Positions 7,665 through 16,549 of a stretch of DNA of 64,000 nt are shown here, piece by piece. Position 1 is the first letter of the stretch, and each line of letters starts with the position of its first letter. The DNA lies in assembly GCA_963763575.1 (NCBI GenBank), contig CAVXPD010000019.1, positions 62,001-126,000 of the forward strand, in the 5' to 3' direction. This stretch comes from Bog-473 sp963763575. GTDB taxonomy: Bacteria; Actinomycetota; Acidimicrobiia; Acidimicrobiales; RAAP-2. Position numbers and translations under genes: made by a program. The notes beneath the pieces are model-generated. The model was not told the origin of the DNA and ran no database searches. It saw only the letters and a list, made by a program, of their open reading frames with translations.

Positions 7665-8963
7665 TTAGCCAAAGCACCCCGTGATTGATCCGAGCGGCTC
7701 GCAGTTGTCGGGGTGGTTCTTGATGATCGCAGTGAGCTTTAGCGTTACCGGGCTGCCAGGAATGGCGAAGATGCCTCCGCCGCCGCTGGCTGCACTATCT
7801 CCGGCCACCAGGCTGAGGTTGAGCGCGAGCGCGTTGCCAGGGACCAACCCTTGAGCACCCTCGCCGAACTCGGCAATCCCACCGCCTTGGCCCGAAGCCG
7901 AGTTGTTGTTCACCTGGCTCACGTTGATGGTCAAGACGCCACTGTTCGGGACACCGAGGTCACCGTTGCCGATACCGCCGCCGATCCCTTGGTTCGGAGG
8001 ATTCTGTGTGTCGCTCGGGGCTGTGTTGTTGCTCACCGAGCTGAAGTTGATGGTCATTGTGCCGTGATTGAAGATGCCGCCGCCGATGCCGCCGAGTGCC
8101 GTGTTGCCGTTCACCTGGCTCAGTGTGATGGTGGCACTGGAACCATTGGCAATGCCGCCTGCACCAGGTCCACCCAGCCCAGCGGAGGCGGTGTTGTTGT
8201 CTACCTGACTGGCGAAGACGTTGAGCGTTGCACTACCGGTACCCGGAGCGCCGCCGTTCCCGTTGCCGCTGGCGATGCCGCCGCCGTTCGTGCTGGTGTT
8301 GTCGTCCACTTGGCTGAAGTCGATCGTGGCCGTGCCGGCGCGGTTGAGGATGCCACCTCCTCCACCACCCACGGAGGTGTTCCCGTTGACCTGGCTGGCA
8401 TTAATGGTAAGAGTGCCAATCGGACCGAGATCATTGGGGTTCACGACGCCGCTGGCGATGCCGCCACCGCCTATCTGAGCCGTGTTATCGGTGACTCGGG
8501 AGTTGTTGAGGGTGACCGCTCCCTCGGCGTTCAAGATGGCTCCACCAGCGACCGCGTTGCCACCTCTGAGAGTCAGTCCATGCAGCGTGAGGTTGCCGCC
8601 GGGGCCGTTGACCTGGAAGATGCGGAAGGTCGTGTTGTTGGCGGCGATCGTCGCGCCGAAGCCATTGACGGTGATCGTGTTTGTGACTGCTGGGAGTCCG
8701 TTGAAACCCGGTAGGCCCATGGGCCCGGAACTTCCATTGTTGGATGACGTGAGGGAGTAGGTGCAACCTGGGGCCAGGTTGATGGTTCCACCCGCCACGT
8801 TTGCAGCGGTGACCGCAGCGACCAAGGCAGGACCACCGCCCGAACAAGGAACGAACGCGCTCGCCGGGGCGGCAGAGGCGACAGAGGTTGGGGTGACTGT
8901 GAAGGCTAGGACTACCGCACTTGTTCCAAACGCCATTTGTATGAGTCTGATGGGCTTCACCAT
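7665..8963 (-). CDS. Secreted beta-helix repeat protein
   Basis: The protein has 432 residues with an N-terminal signal peptide (hydrophobic run about residues 8-30, ending ASA). From about residue 100 it consists of short repeats of the type LTINxSQVxxNTAxxGGGGI, very rich in Gly, Asn, Ser and Thr. This is the pattern of right-handed parallel beta-helix or Pmp-like surface proteins. No catalytic residues can be assigned. A purine-rich GGAAGGCGG precedes the start. It is likely secreted or surface-bound; ligand unknown. Confidence 0.8.
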   Translation of the reverse strand: MVKPIRLIQMAFGTSAVVLAFTVTPTSVASAAPASAFVPCSGGGPALVAAVTAANVAGGTINLAPGCTYSLTSSNNGSSGPMGLPGFNGLPAVTNTITVNGFGATIAANNTTFRIFQVNGPGGNLTLHGLTLRGGNAVAGGAILNAEGAVTLNNSRVTDNTAQIGGGGIASGVVNPNDLGPIGTLTINASQVNGNTSVGGGGGGILNRAGTATIDFSQVDDNTSTNGGGIASGNGNGGAPGTGSATLNVFASQVDNNTASAGLGGPGAGGIANGSSATITLSQVNGNTALGGIGGGIFNHGTMTINFSSVSNNTAPSDTQNPPNQGIGGGIGNGDLGVPNSGVLTINVSQVNNNSASGQGGGIAEFGEGAQGLVPGNALALNLSLVAGDSAASGGGGIFAIPGSPVTLKLTAIIKNHPDNCEPLGSITGCFG

Positions 8964-9212
8964 CATCTACCGCCTTCCGCTCGAAGCGTTCGCCGTCGCC
9001 AACCATAACCCGCTTCGAACCGAGCCTGCACGGGGCTGTCGGCAAGGGCGTTGTTGATTTCATTCTTGTTGTACTTTGTTGTTCAACGTACGATTCAGGC
9101 AGGTCGCAGCGCTATTGCGGTTCGCCAATCCTCGCGCGAGACGTCGCCCGATACGTGCCGGTCTGCCACGAATCGCGAACGTCGCCTATCCGGCAATGTA
9201 TGGGGGCAGGTA

Positions 9213-10553
9213 TTAGTCCCCGACAACGAACAAACGCCACATACCTGGCAGGCCTTTGAGCTCGTACTCGCCACGATCCACGAAATGGAGATCTGACCCG
9301 ACGACGAGGTCGACGACCGTCCGGGACACAAGTATTTCTCCGGGCTGAGCCTTGGCCTGAACGCGCTGAGCGAGATGTACGGCGATGCCCGCCACGTCGT
9401 CACCACGCCGCTCGATTTCTCCTGCGTGCAAGCCAATGCGGACATCAATGCCCAGTTGACGGAGAGCATCTCGAATCGCAACCGCACACTCCGCGGCCCG
9501 TGCAGGACCATCGAAGGTAGCGAGCACTCCATCGCCCATTCGCTTGACCAGGTGCCCGCCAAATCGCGCCAACTGTCGATCAATCGCCCGATCATGTTGT
9601 TCGAGGCGGGCCGTCCAAGCCCGATCACCGACTGCAGTTGCCTGCTCGGTCGAGCCCACGATGTCAGAGAAGAGCACCGTGGCCAGAAGACGATCACTGG
9701 GGACAATCTGGCGCGTCCCGGTCAGGAACTCCTCGATCTCCCCGGCAATGTCCGCGGTGCTCGCCCACGGGACGTGGTCAGCCGTTTCGAGTTCTACGTA
9801 GCGGGCATTGCCAATGTGCTCGGCGAGATAGCGGCCGTTGGCAACCCGGCAGAACCGGTTGTCGCGAGCATGGAGCACCAGGGTGGGTACGCGCAGGCCG
9901 TCGAGGATGGGTCGCAGATCGGTCTCCGACGCTCGCCACACCGCCCGGGCCGTCGCCGGGCTCGCCCCGCGATGACCTGCTCGTCGCCACCACGCCGCGA
10001 AGCTCGCATCCGACGTCATGCTCGGAGCCATGAGAGGAAGGTCATCCCCGCTCGCCAACCCGGGTTCGACGAGCGATTCCCTGAATCGCTCCACCACAGA
10101 AGCCGGCACTCCAAAGGGGTAGTCGTCCCTTCGCGTGAGGCACGCATAGGCGTTCACCAGCACGAGCGCGAGTACGCGTTCCGGATGGGTCGCGGCCAGC
10201 CAGAGGGCGGCCAGTCCGCCGAAAGTGACTCCCAGGACTGCGGCACGCTCGATCCTTTGGTCGTCCAATACGGTCAGCGCGTCACCCGCCCATTGTTCGA
10301 CCGTCGGCGGATCTGAGGAACCCAAAGGATCGGACAGACCAATACCCCTCAGGTCGAACCGAATCAGCCGAGAGAAGGATGCCAGTCTGTCCACATAGGC
10401 CTGCCATAGTGGCTGTTCCGCGGCGGCATCTACCGAGAAGAGCGTGCCGTTGGATATCTCGATGAGGTTGAGCGGCGCGCTCCCTTCGACCTGAAACGCG
10501 ATATGAAGGCCATCCGTCGTTGTGGCATAGCGGGTATCCGGCTCTCGCTCCAC
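9213..10553 (-). CDS. Alpha/beta-hydrolase-class III nucleotide cyclase fusion (copy 1)
   Basis: Residues 10-280 form an alpha/beta-hydrolase fold and residues 288-446 a class III adenylate/guanylate cyclase domain. Metal-binding aspartates are visible at D297 (LFSDIVGST) and D341 (MGDGVLATF), so the cyclase may be active. The hydrolase elbow reads GVTFG (108-112), with Thr110 where family nucleophiles are usually Ser; His260 (TADH) is kept. The GTG at 10553 matches the start of the paralogue at 62286-63626, also 446 residues. The open frame extends 168 bases upstream without homology. It may sense a small lipophilic ligand and make cAMP. Confidence 0.9.
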   Translation of the reverse strand: MEREPDTRYATTTDGLHIAFQVEGSAPLNLIEISNGTLFSVDAAAEQPLWQAYVDRLASFSRLIRFDLRGIGLSDPLGSSDPPTVEQWAGDALTVLDDQRIERAAVLGVTFGGLAALWLAATHPERVLALVLVNAYACLTRRDDYPFGVPASVVERFRESLVEPGLASGDDLPLMAPSMTSDASFAAWWRRAGHRGASPATARAVWRASETDLRPILDGLRVPTLVLHARDNRFCRVANGRYLAEHIGNARYVELETADHVPWASTADIAGEIEEFLTGTRQIVPSDRLLATVLFSDIVGSTEQATAVGDRAWTARLEQHDRAIDRQLARFGGHLVKRMGDGVLATFDGPARAAECAVAIRDALRQLGIDVRIGLHAGEIERRGDDVAGIAVHLAQRVQAKAQPGEILVSRTVVDLVVGSDLHFVDRGEYELKGLPGMWRLFVVGD

Positions 10554-10717
10554 GTGACCATTTGAGCAGGGCCGAACGCGGGGTGCACGGAGAGCGCAAG
10601 GTCCGGGATTTCTAGTGGGTTGCCGCCCTCCCAAGTAGCCCGGGCCGGATGGTGGCACCCCGCCCCGGTGGTCTGGGGCAGACCATCGCGACACAGAGTT
10701 TGCCGCCAACGGATAGC

Positions 10718-11038
10718 TCAATCCATTGAAATCGGCCCACGTATGACGTTGTGAACCTCGACCAGCTCTCGACTGATGAAGCGTGGTGGAGCGAGGCCGT
10801 GCTCCTCAAGAATGCTTCTCAGCACGGCGGGAGGATCGGTTGCGTCGTCAAAAGCATCATGGTCGGCTTCAGACATCCAAATGTCGATGATGCGAAGTGC
10901 ATCCTCTTCAACCGGCTGAACACAATGGGCCACCAAACCGGTGGGGCCAGCTTCTCCAACCGTTCCCAGCCTTGCTCCGAGCTCGTCTGCTACGTCTATT
11001 GGGACACCGCCTAGTGTCACACTGATCATGACGGCCAC
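10718..11038 (-). CDS. Hypothetical, dimeric alpha/beta-barrel-like
   Basis: The 106-residue protein starts at GTG 11038, with AAGGAG eight bases upstream. The pattern of alternating strands and helices (GLVAHCVQPVEEDALRIIDI then SEADHDAFDD) resembles small dimeric barrel proteins such as the antibiotic-monooxygenase type, but the match is weak. It lies directly upstream of the hydrolase-cyclase on the same strand, 164 bases from its chosen start. Confidence 0.55.
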   Translation of the reverse strand: MAVMISVTLGGVPIDVADELGARLGTVGEAGPTGLVAHCVQPVEEDALRIIDIWMSEADHDAFDDATDPPAVLRSILEEHGLAPPRFISRELVEVHNVIRGPISMD

Positions 11039-11135
11039 TTCGCAATCTCCTTACTGTGCGTCCCGTATCATGACCCAGTTCCGGCGGACGGGCGGCAGGT
11101 CGGCTGAAGACCCCTGATCTGATTTGACCGAGGCT

Positions 11136-11345
11136 TTAGATTGACTTGCGGAACTCGACTCCCTCACCGAGCAGGCGCGTGGTCTCGGTGATGTCGTTCA
11201 CCGGGATCATTTCGAAGTCCAGATAAGTGCCGAACTTGGATGGGGCTTCCGCAAGGGAATCTGGATTCTCGGTCTCAACGACGGCAAAACCCTCGAGGCG
11301 ACCCAAGAACTGATGAAATGTCTCGTCGGATGGCGGCGACCACTT
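11136..11345 (-). pseudogene. DUF3303-like protein, 5' end lost
   Basis: The frame from about 11345 reads KWSPPSDETFHQFLGRLEGF, then AVVETENP, FEMIPVNDITE and GVEFRKSI, matching the body of DUF3303-type small proteins. The N-terminal strand is missing. In its place, in the same frame, stands the HDLRH box of a tyrosine recombinase. The gene is a recombination chimera and probably non-functional, although the fused frame itself is open. Confidence 0.65.
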
Positions 11346-11820
11346 CACCGTCGCGGCGTGGTGGCGTAGGTCGTGTGGTCGCACACACTCGATCCCCCCT
11401 GTGTTGCGCAAGCCGCCTTCCAGGCGTGCGAGAGTTCCTGGAGCCGGAGCGGAAGGCCGGTGGGTCGTGTGGACATGAAGGCATCGGGAGATGGCGCCAC
11501 ATAGTCCCGCAGATGGTCGTCGAGCGCGTGCATGACGAAAACGGGAAGGGCGACCGCGCGGCGGCCCGCCTCGGACTTGGGCGGCGTGAGGAACCGGCCG
11601 AGACCAGTCAGCTCGTGCGCCTGGCGCTGCACCGTCACGGTGCGGTGTAGCGGGTCGATGTCACGGCGCTGCAGGCCGAGTAGCTCGCCGCTTCGGATGC
11701 CGGCGAAGCCACCGAGGAATACGAGACATCGCAGCCGCGGCTCGATTGCGTTGGCGAGCTCGAGCACCGAAACGGTGTCGAGCCATGGGCGACTGACTGA
11801 AACCGGCTCGGCCCCATGCC
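11345..11820 (-). pseudogene. Tyrosine recombinase (integrase) remnant
   Basis: On the minus strand the catalytic half of a phage-type integrase is readable: GGFAGIRSGELLGLQRRDID (catalytic Arg box), then LTPPKSEAGRRAVALP and, after a frameshift, RPHDLRHHAATV (His-x-x-Arg box). The shift is at a run of six C/G bases near 11396. The N-terminal arm domain and the C-terminal Tyr segment are absent, the latter replaced by a DUF3303 fragment. It is the main integrase trace inside island segment 2. Confidence 0.8.
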
Positions 11821-11927
11821 CCGAACCGTGACATCCACCCATGTAACCCAGCCTCCGTACGCACTTCTGGGACAACCTGCCTGATACCACAGGGACGTCT
11901 ATCCGCACTTCTGGCGGTTCCCTTGTA

Positions 11928-12395
11928 TCACCGGAGTCGACGAGCGCCGGAAGATGCTGAAGCTTCGGCCAGCGAATCGATGCAAGACGACAGCGCGCTC
12001 GCAAGTCTCGATCTCGCCGGGTTGGAGAGCTTGCGGAGCATCTGCTCCTCCACAGCGTTCACTGCATTGTTAGCAGATTTCAGAGTGCGCCGACCAGCCT
12101 GAGTTAGTTCAGCTTGGAGAACGCGATGGTGCTGCGGATGAGGACGCCTCACAACGAACTGGAGTCTCTCCAGTTCTTGGAGCACGGCGTGCATGCTCTG
12201 TGGCGTCACGAATGTCCGACGAGCGAGGTCGGCATTCGAGAGCCCGGGCTCTTCGTCTAAAAAGGTGAGCACGGCAAACTGGGTCACCGTGAGATCGAGA
12301 GACCCGAGAGCATCGGCCATGGCGTCGTGCAGAACCGTCTGCGCCCTCTTTATCAAGTAGCCCACCCTGGCCATCGTGACCTGGTCCACGCTCAC
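11928..12395 (-). CDS. MarR-family transcriptional regulator
   Basis: The 155-residue protein has a winged helix-turn-helix: LTVTQFAVLTFLDEEPGLS, then the recognition region ADLARRTFVTPQSMHAVLQE (about residues 50-75) and wing RRPHPQHHRVLQAELTQAG. It starts at GTG 12395. It is divergent from the VOC-AlkA pair, with two copies of a TATCAG-N5-CTGATA palindrome in the 68-base gap. This arrangement suggests it represses itself and the pair until a ligand binds. Confidence 0.88.
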   Translation of the reverse strand: MSVDQVTMARVGYLIKRAQTVLHDAMADALGSLDLTVTQFAVLTFLDEEPGLSNADLARRTFVTPQSMHAVLQELERLQFVVRRPHPQHHRVLQAELTQAGRRTLKSANNAVNAVEEQMLRKLSNPARSRLASALSSCIDSLAEASASSGARRLR

Positions 12396-12400
12396 CTCAC

Positions 12401-12437
12401 TATCAGTTTACCTGATATAATCTCAGGGTACCTGATA
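12401..12437. promoter_or_regulatory. Twin MarR operator overlapping a -10 box
   Basis: Two 17-bp inverted repeats of the form TATCAG-N5-CTGATA lie at 12401-12417 (perfect) and 12421-12437 (one mismatch), with centres 20 bases apart, so on the same face of the helix. A further CTGAT half-site follows at 12446-12450. A TATAAT hexamer (12416-12421) sits between the palindromes. Binding would block the promoter of the VOC-AlkA unit. Assignment to the adjacent MarR gene is inference from position. Confidence 0.75.
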
Positions 12438-12463
12438 CACGCTACCTGATCCCACTCACAGAA

Positions 12464-12832
12464 ATGGACACCCAAATGACCGCACTCGGCCCTGACTTCA
12501 TCGCTCTCCAGGTTCGCGATCTGGAGGCTTCTGCAGCCTTCTACACCGAGCACCTTGGCCTCGCCCGTGCTCAGGTGAGTCCTCAGCACGCGGTGGTATT
12601 CGCCACGGAGCCCATCGCGTTCGCCGTGCGGGACCCGCTCGTCGATCTTGAGGTTGTCGAGCACCTCGGGTGGGGTGTGGCCATCTGGCTGAAGGCGGAC
12701 GATCCGCGGGATCTGCACGATGCAATGGTTCTCGCCGGAGTCCCGATCCTGGTCGCACCTTTCGATGGACCCTTCGGTCTCACCTTCACCTTCGCCGATC
12801 CCGACGGCTACGCCGTGACTATTCATGGCTGA
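12464..12832 (+). CDS. VOC-family (glyoxalase/bleomycin-resistance) protein
   Basis: The 122-residue protein shows the paired beta-alpha-beta modules of the vicinal oxygen chelate fold (IALQVRDLEASAAFYTEHLGL near residue 13; GLTFTFADPDGYAVTIHG at the C-terminus). It may bind or modify a small electrophile or antibiotic. It starts 69 bases from the MarR gene under the twin operator. Its stop overlaps the start of the glycosylase gene by eight bases, so the two are translated together. Confidence 0.85.
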   Translation: MDTQMTALGPDFIALQVRDLEASAAFYTEHLGLARAQVSPQHAVVFATEPIAFAVRDPLVDLEVVEHLGWGVAIWLKADDPRDLHDAMVLAGVPILVAPFDGPFGLTFTFADPDGYAVTIHG

Positions 12833-13775
12833 GATGACTCCCGACACAAGCTTTGTTTTCTCCCCGAAGGGGCCGTATTCGTTGGCGGCATCGATTCGGT
12901 ACATCGAGGGATTCGCTCCAGCCGCCTACGACAGCGAGTCAGCCGCGAGCTTGGAGATGGCCTTCTGCGTCGACGGCTACTGGGACCCAGTGGCAGTGCG
13001 CGTCCACGAGGAAACCGGTGCGGTTCACGGCACGGTTCACGGGGGCGACCCGCTTGCCCCAGCGGTAATCGCGGCGGCAGTCGAGCAGGTCGAGCGGATC
13101 CTCTCGCTCGACATCGACGGTCGCGGCTTTCCGGACATCGCTCGGCACGACCCAGTAGTCGCTCAACTCCAGTCGAGGTATCCCGGCCTCCGCCCCGTAT
13201 GCTTCTGGTCGCCCTACGAAGCGGCAGCGTGGTCGGTGATCGGACAGCGAATCCGAATCGCGCAGGCAGCCGCAATCAAGGCTCGCATCACCGCCGAACA
13301 CGGTGAGACCATCGACGTTGGCGGTCGAATGGTCCGCGCCTTCCCGAACCCAACCAAGCTGGCCCAGCTGTCCACGATCAATGGGCTGAGCGAGACCAAA
13401 CTCCAGCGCCTTCGAGGTATCGCCGAGGCCGCGCTCGGTGGGACCCTTGGCGCCGCCCGGCTGAGGTCACTCCCTCGTTCCCAAGCCCTCGAGGAGTTGA
13501 TCGCCATTCCCGGAATCGGCCCGTTCTCGGCCGAACTGATTCTCCTCCGCGGCGCAGGTGATCCGGACTTCACGCCCACCGCCGAGCCGCGCCTCGCTCG
13601 AGCGATGGAGATCGCCTACGACATGAAGACACCACCCAGCGCCGCCGTCATCGCCGAGATCAGCGAGGGCTGGAAGCCCTACCGCACGTGGGTCGCGCTC
13701 CTCCTCCGCGTCATGCTCGAAGACGAGACGCACGAAATTGCAGGACAAGCCATCACCAGACCGCGGGGACTGTGA
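12825..13775 (+). CDS. AlkA-like DNA-3-methyladenine glycosylase
   Basis: This base-excision enzyme of the HhH-GPD superfamily would remove alkylated bases. Of 316 residues, the helix-hairpin-helix is clear at LEELIAIPGIGPFSAELILL (about residues 223-242), preceded by an AlkA-type core (SPYEAAAWSVIGQRI near 129). The position of the catalytic Asp of AlkA reads TPTAEPRLARAM, so a Glu or another acid may serve; this needs an alignment. It overlaps the VOC gene and shares its MarR-controlled promoter, suggesting a response to an alkylating or reactive compound. Confidence 0.85.
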   Translation: MAEMTPDTSFVFSPKGPYSLAASIRYIEGFAPAAYDSESAASLEMAFCVDGYWDPVAVRVHEETGAVHGTVHGGDPLAPAVIAAAVEQVERILSLDIDGRGFPDIARHDPVVAQLQSRYPGLRPVCFWSPYEAAAWSVIGQRIRIAQAAAIKARITAEHGETIDVGGRMVRAFPNPTKLAQLSTINGLSETKLQRLRGIAEAALGGTLGAARLRSLPRSQALEELIAIPGIGPFSAELILLRGAGDPDFTPTAEPRLARAMEIAYDMKTPPSAAVIAEISEGWKPYRTWVALLLRVMLEDETHEIAGQAITRPRGL

Positions 13776-13882
13776 CCCGGTGCGGTCCCTACAGAAAGGC
13801 TGGGCTCAAGTCGAGCCTCCTTCCCCGGGCGCCCCACCAGCCATCATCGATCGAGGTCCACTCTGCCAGCAGCGTCGGAGGG

Positions 13883-13923
13883 GTGCCCCCTACCGCCGTA
13901 CATGAGTCTGGTGGGACGGTTCG
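13883..13923. repeat. Interspersed repeat, copy A
   Basis: About 41 bases (core CCGCCGTACATGA, then TGGTGGGAC) match 41955-41996 with roughly eight differences. Both copies lie just after a gene stop. The rest of the gap 13776-14041 shows no gene. It could be a REP-like element or an old IS fragment. Confidence 0.45.
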
Positions 13924-14041
13924 TCACGATCGAGGCAGGAGGTGTGAATGCGATTGATCGCACGGGGGTGTGTTCGATCGGACGCACTACCGGGCCGGCG
14001 GCCCTCGACAGTGACACCTCGAAGTTGTAGGCCTTCGGATC

Positions 14042-14938
14042 ATGACTGACTCGTTTTTCGACGGTGTCCGTGATCTGAGCACGGAGCGTCCGGACAGACG
14101 AATCGTTGCCTGGTCGGAGTTCGGCGATGAGGAGGGCCTAGCTCTGTTACGGGTTCCAGGAACGCCCGGGTGTCGGTTCTCATTGCGCGCTGACAGGACA
14201 CCCTGGACCCAACGCCATCTGCGAGTCATCACGACCGAGCGCCCTGGATTCGGCGCCTCGAGTCGAATGTTTGGGCGGGGTTTCCGTCAGCCCGGCCGAC
14301 GATCTGGCGGCGATCCTCGATCACCTCGTTCTCGATACCGTCCATGTCATCGGCGGCAGTGGCTCGGCACCGCACCAGCTGGCCTTCGCGGCCCATCACC
14401 CCATCGCGTCCGGGCGATGACCGTGCTCGTCGGTGCTGCCCCGGTCAGAGGCGACGAGATCGACCAGATGATCGGGATCAACGCCGTGGGATATCGCCTG
14501 GTGCAGCAGGGAGACGTCGAAGGTCTTCGCGGGCAGTGGAGCCGGTCCGAACCGCCGCCCTCGAGGACCCTACTGCGACCTTTCGAGCGGCCATCGATCG
14601 CGCCCCAGCAGCTGACCAAGCTGTTATGTCCGACCCGCAGTGGCAGGCGGGCCAGGCCGTCGCATGGAAAGAAGCGCTCCGAGCGAGCCCTCGATGGCAG
14701 GGCCGACGAGGCCATTGCTCTGTACTCGCCCTGGGACGACTTCGACCTCGATGCCATTGGCACGTCGGTGACCTGGTGGCACGCGCCCAAAGACGCAAAC
14801 GCCCCGTTGTCGGCAGCAGTCCGTGTGGTCGAACAGTTACCGAACGCACGGCTCGTCCAGTTCGGCCAAGACGAGGGCCACCTCGCCGCCTATCACCGTG
14901 AGGGCGAGATTCTCGACGAGCTCCTCACCCGTGGATAG
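14042..14938 (+). pseudogene. Alpha/beta hydrolase, several frameshifts
   Basis: All parts of a hydrolase of about 290 residues are present but in changing frames: RTPWTQRHLRVITTERPGFG in frame, then SPADDLAAILDHLVLDTVHV and GGSGSAPHQLAFAA in another, MTVLVGAAP back in the first, APAADQAVMSDPQWQA in another, and DAIGTSVTWWHAPKDANAPL in the first. At least four shifts are needed, so this is a decayed gene rather than one sequencing error. The nucleophile elbow GGSGSA is still readable. Confidence 0.8.
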
Positions 14939-15253
14939 CGGCGTCGGTTGGAGATCAGGTTTTCGGCCATGTCGGTCTATGCGACCTGGATGTGCGTGAT
15001 TTCGAGGGGGTGGGTTCGGGGTGCCCCCACCCGCCGGATGTCGGAGACGACTCCATCGCGTTCCACCGTTGTGAACTGAGCCGACGACTCGAGCTTCACG
15101 GCTAGGTCTGCCAAGATGCTTCAGCTCACCGACCTTGACGGCGAGCGTGGTATTCCACCTCAATCACCCTGCCAAGTCCTCACTCCGCAAACCTGAGGAT
15201 TACCCTTGCAATCAGAGACCTCGACTAATCCGACATCACATTGAGGAGATCAC
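14939..15253. other. Intergenic, no gene seen
   Basis: This 315-base gap contains no convincing reading frame. A GC-rich run with GGGGGTGGG and GCCCCCACCC lies at about 15005-15040. It cannot be folded into a credible terminator by eye. Confidence 0.4.
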
Positions 15254-15529
15254 ATGGCAAGGGTATTGATGGTTATCCAGCATCCCGTGAAGGACTTTGA
15301 CGCTTGGCGGGTCGAATATGACAAGGCGCAACCATTACGTGACAAGCACGGGGTCACAGACGCCACCGTCCTTCGGAATGCCGACGATCCGAACGAGATT
15401 ACGGGTCTGCACTGGTTCTCTTCTGTCGATGAAGCTCACGCCTTCGCCGATGATCCCGATCTGAAGGACGCCATGGCTAGAGCAGGCGTCAGCGGACCAC
15501 CCCGGATCGAAATCGGCGTAGAGGTGTAA
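15254..15529 (+). CDS. Small dimeric alpha/beta-barrel protein
   Basis: The 91-residue protein starts MARVLMVIQHPVKDFDAW and has the beta-alpha-beta-beta pattern (TGLHWFSSVDEAHAFADDPD, then PPRIEIGVEV) typical of ABM or stress-responsive dimeric barrel proteins. TGAGGAGATCAC just before the ATG supports the start. No active-site residues can be named. Confidence 0.7.
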   Translation: MARVLMVIQHPVKDFDAWRVEYDKAQPLRDKHGVTDATVLRNADDPNEITGLHWFSSVDEAHAFADDPDLKDAMARAGVSGPPRIEIGVEV

Positions 15530-15655
15530 TACCCGGACTCGCTGTATCCGCTCAAGTCCCGCCAATACCGAGCAGGTCCGAGAGTGCCGAACGCCGGCTC
15601 AGGGACATGGTCTGAGGAATCCGAACCGGTAGATCTCGGTGGATAGGCTGCCGAG

Positions 15656-16306
15656 ATGAACCGAGCAACGCCTCCGCCGTTCCTGCTCGCTCTCACCGAA
15701 GTGCAGACCCACCCTTTTGTGCCGGAGCTTCGCCTTCGCCTGGCACACGACATGTTTGATCTTTGGGAGGAAGCGGAGGAGGCAATGGGCCGCGGGGAGC
15801 TTTCGCCGCCCTTTTGGGCGTCGGTCTGGCCAGGAGGCCTCGGATTGGCGCGGTATCTACTCGAGCACCCCGAGATGGTCCTCGGGCGTACGGTGATCGA
15901 CGTGGCCACCGGATCCGGCGTCGTCGCCATCGCAGCGGCCCTGGCCGGAGCTCGGTCTGTGGCCGCTTATGACACCGACGAGTTCGCCGTCCACGCGGCT
16001 CAGATGAACGCGTGCCTCAACCGGGTCAGCGTCGCCGTCTCCAAGGCAGACGTCCGCGTGGTCTCCGCCCCGAGTGGAGCTCTCGTAACGGCCGGGGACG
16101 TGTTCTATGACCGCCTCATCTCCACGGCCATGCTCGAAGGTCTGACCGCACTGGCCGAAGCTGGCGCAGAGGTCCTCATCGGCGACCCTTATCGCTCGTT
16201 CCTTCCCCAGGACCGCCTCGAGCCCCTTGCCAACTTCGACATCGGCGTAGACATGTTCCTAGAAAGCGATCCGGTCAAAGCGACCCTGATCGCGCGCTTG
16301 TCCTGA
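15656..16306 (+). CDS. Class I methyltransferase, protein-lysine type
   Basis: The 216-residue protein has the SAM-binding motif VIDVATGSGVVAIAAALAGA (about residues 79-98) followed by the acidic AAYDTDEFAV. WASVWPGGLGLARYLLEHP before it and GDPYRSFLP late in the sequence match the family containing electron-transfer-flavoprotein lysine methyltransferases and nicotinamide N-methyltransferase-like enzymes. The substrate is unknown. The start ATG lies four bases after GCCGAG. Confidence 0.8.
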   Translation: MNRATPPPFLLALTEVQTHPFVPELRLRLAHDMFDLWEEAEEAMGRGELSPPFWASVWPGGLGLARYLLEHPEMVLGRTVIDVATGSGVVAIAAALAGARSVAAYDTDEFAVHAAQMNACLNRVSVAVSKADVRVVSAPSGALVTAGDVFYDRLISTAMLEGLTALAEAGAEVLIGDPYRSFLPQDRLEPLANFDIGVDMFLESDPVKATLIARLS

Positions 16307-16549
16307 GCGATCGGGTAGGTTCGTTTCTGCCGCCGTAACGCATTGCCGCCCTCGAGCCCGCAATGCCTCGGCCCGACACCTGTCCCCGAACATCGGGCGA
16401 AGTCGGCACCTTTGCTAAATATCCCCGACCGCCGGCTTCGAGCAAAACAGGTCGGCGAAGTTTGCCATTCGCCACCCGAGGGGTGAAGAAACCCGCACTT
16501 CCGAGCGGTCGCCCCCGACGGCTGACCCCCGCGGTGACATCCTGTTCTC

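Noticed and set aside
9375..10316. Plus-strand open frame of 313 codons
   Set aside because: Antisense to the hydrolase-cyclase fusion, with no domain pattern of its own.
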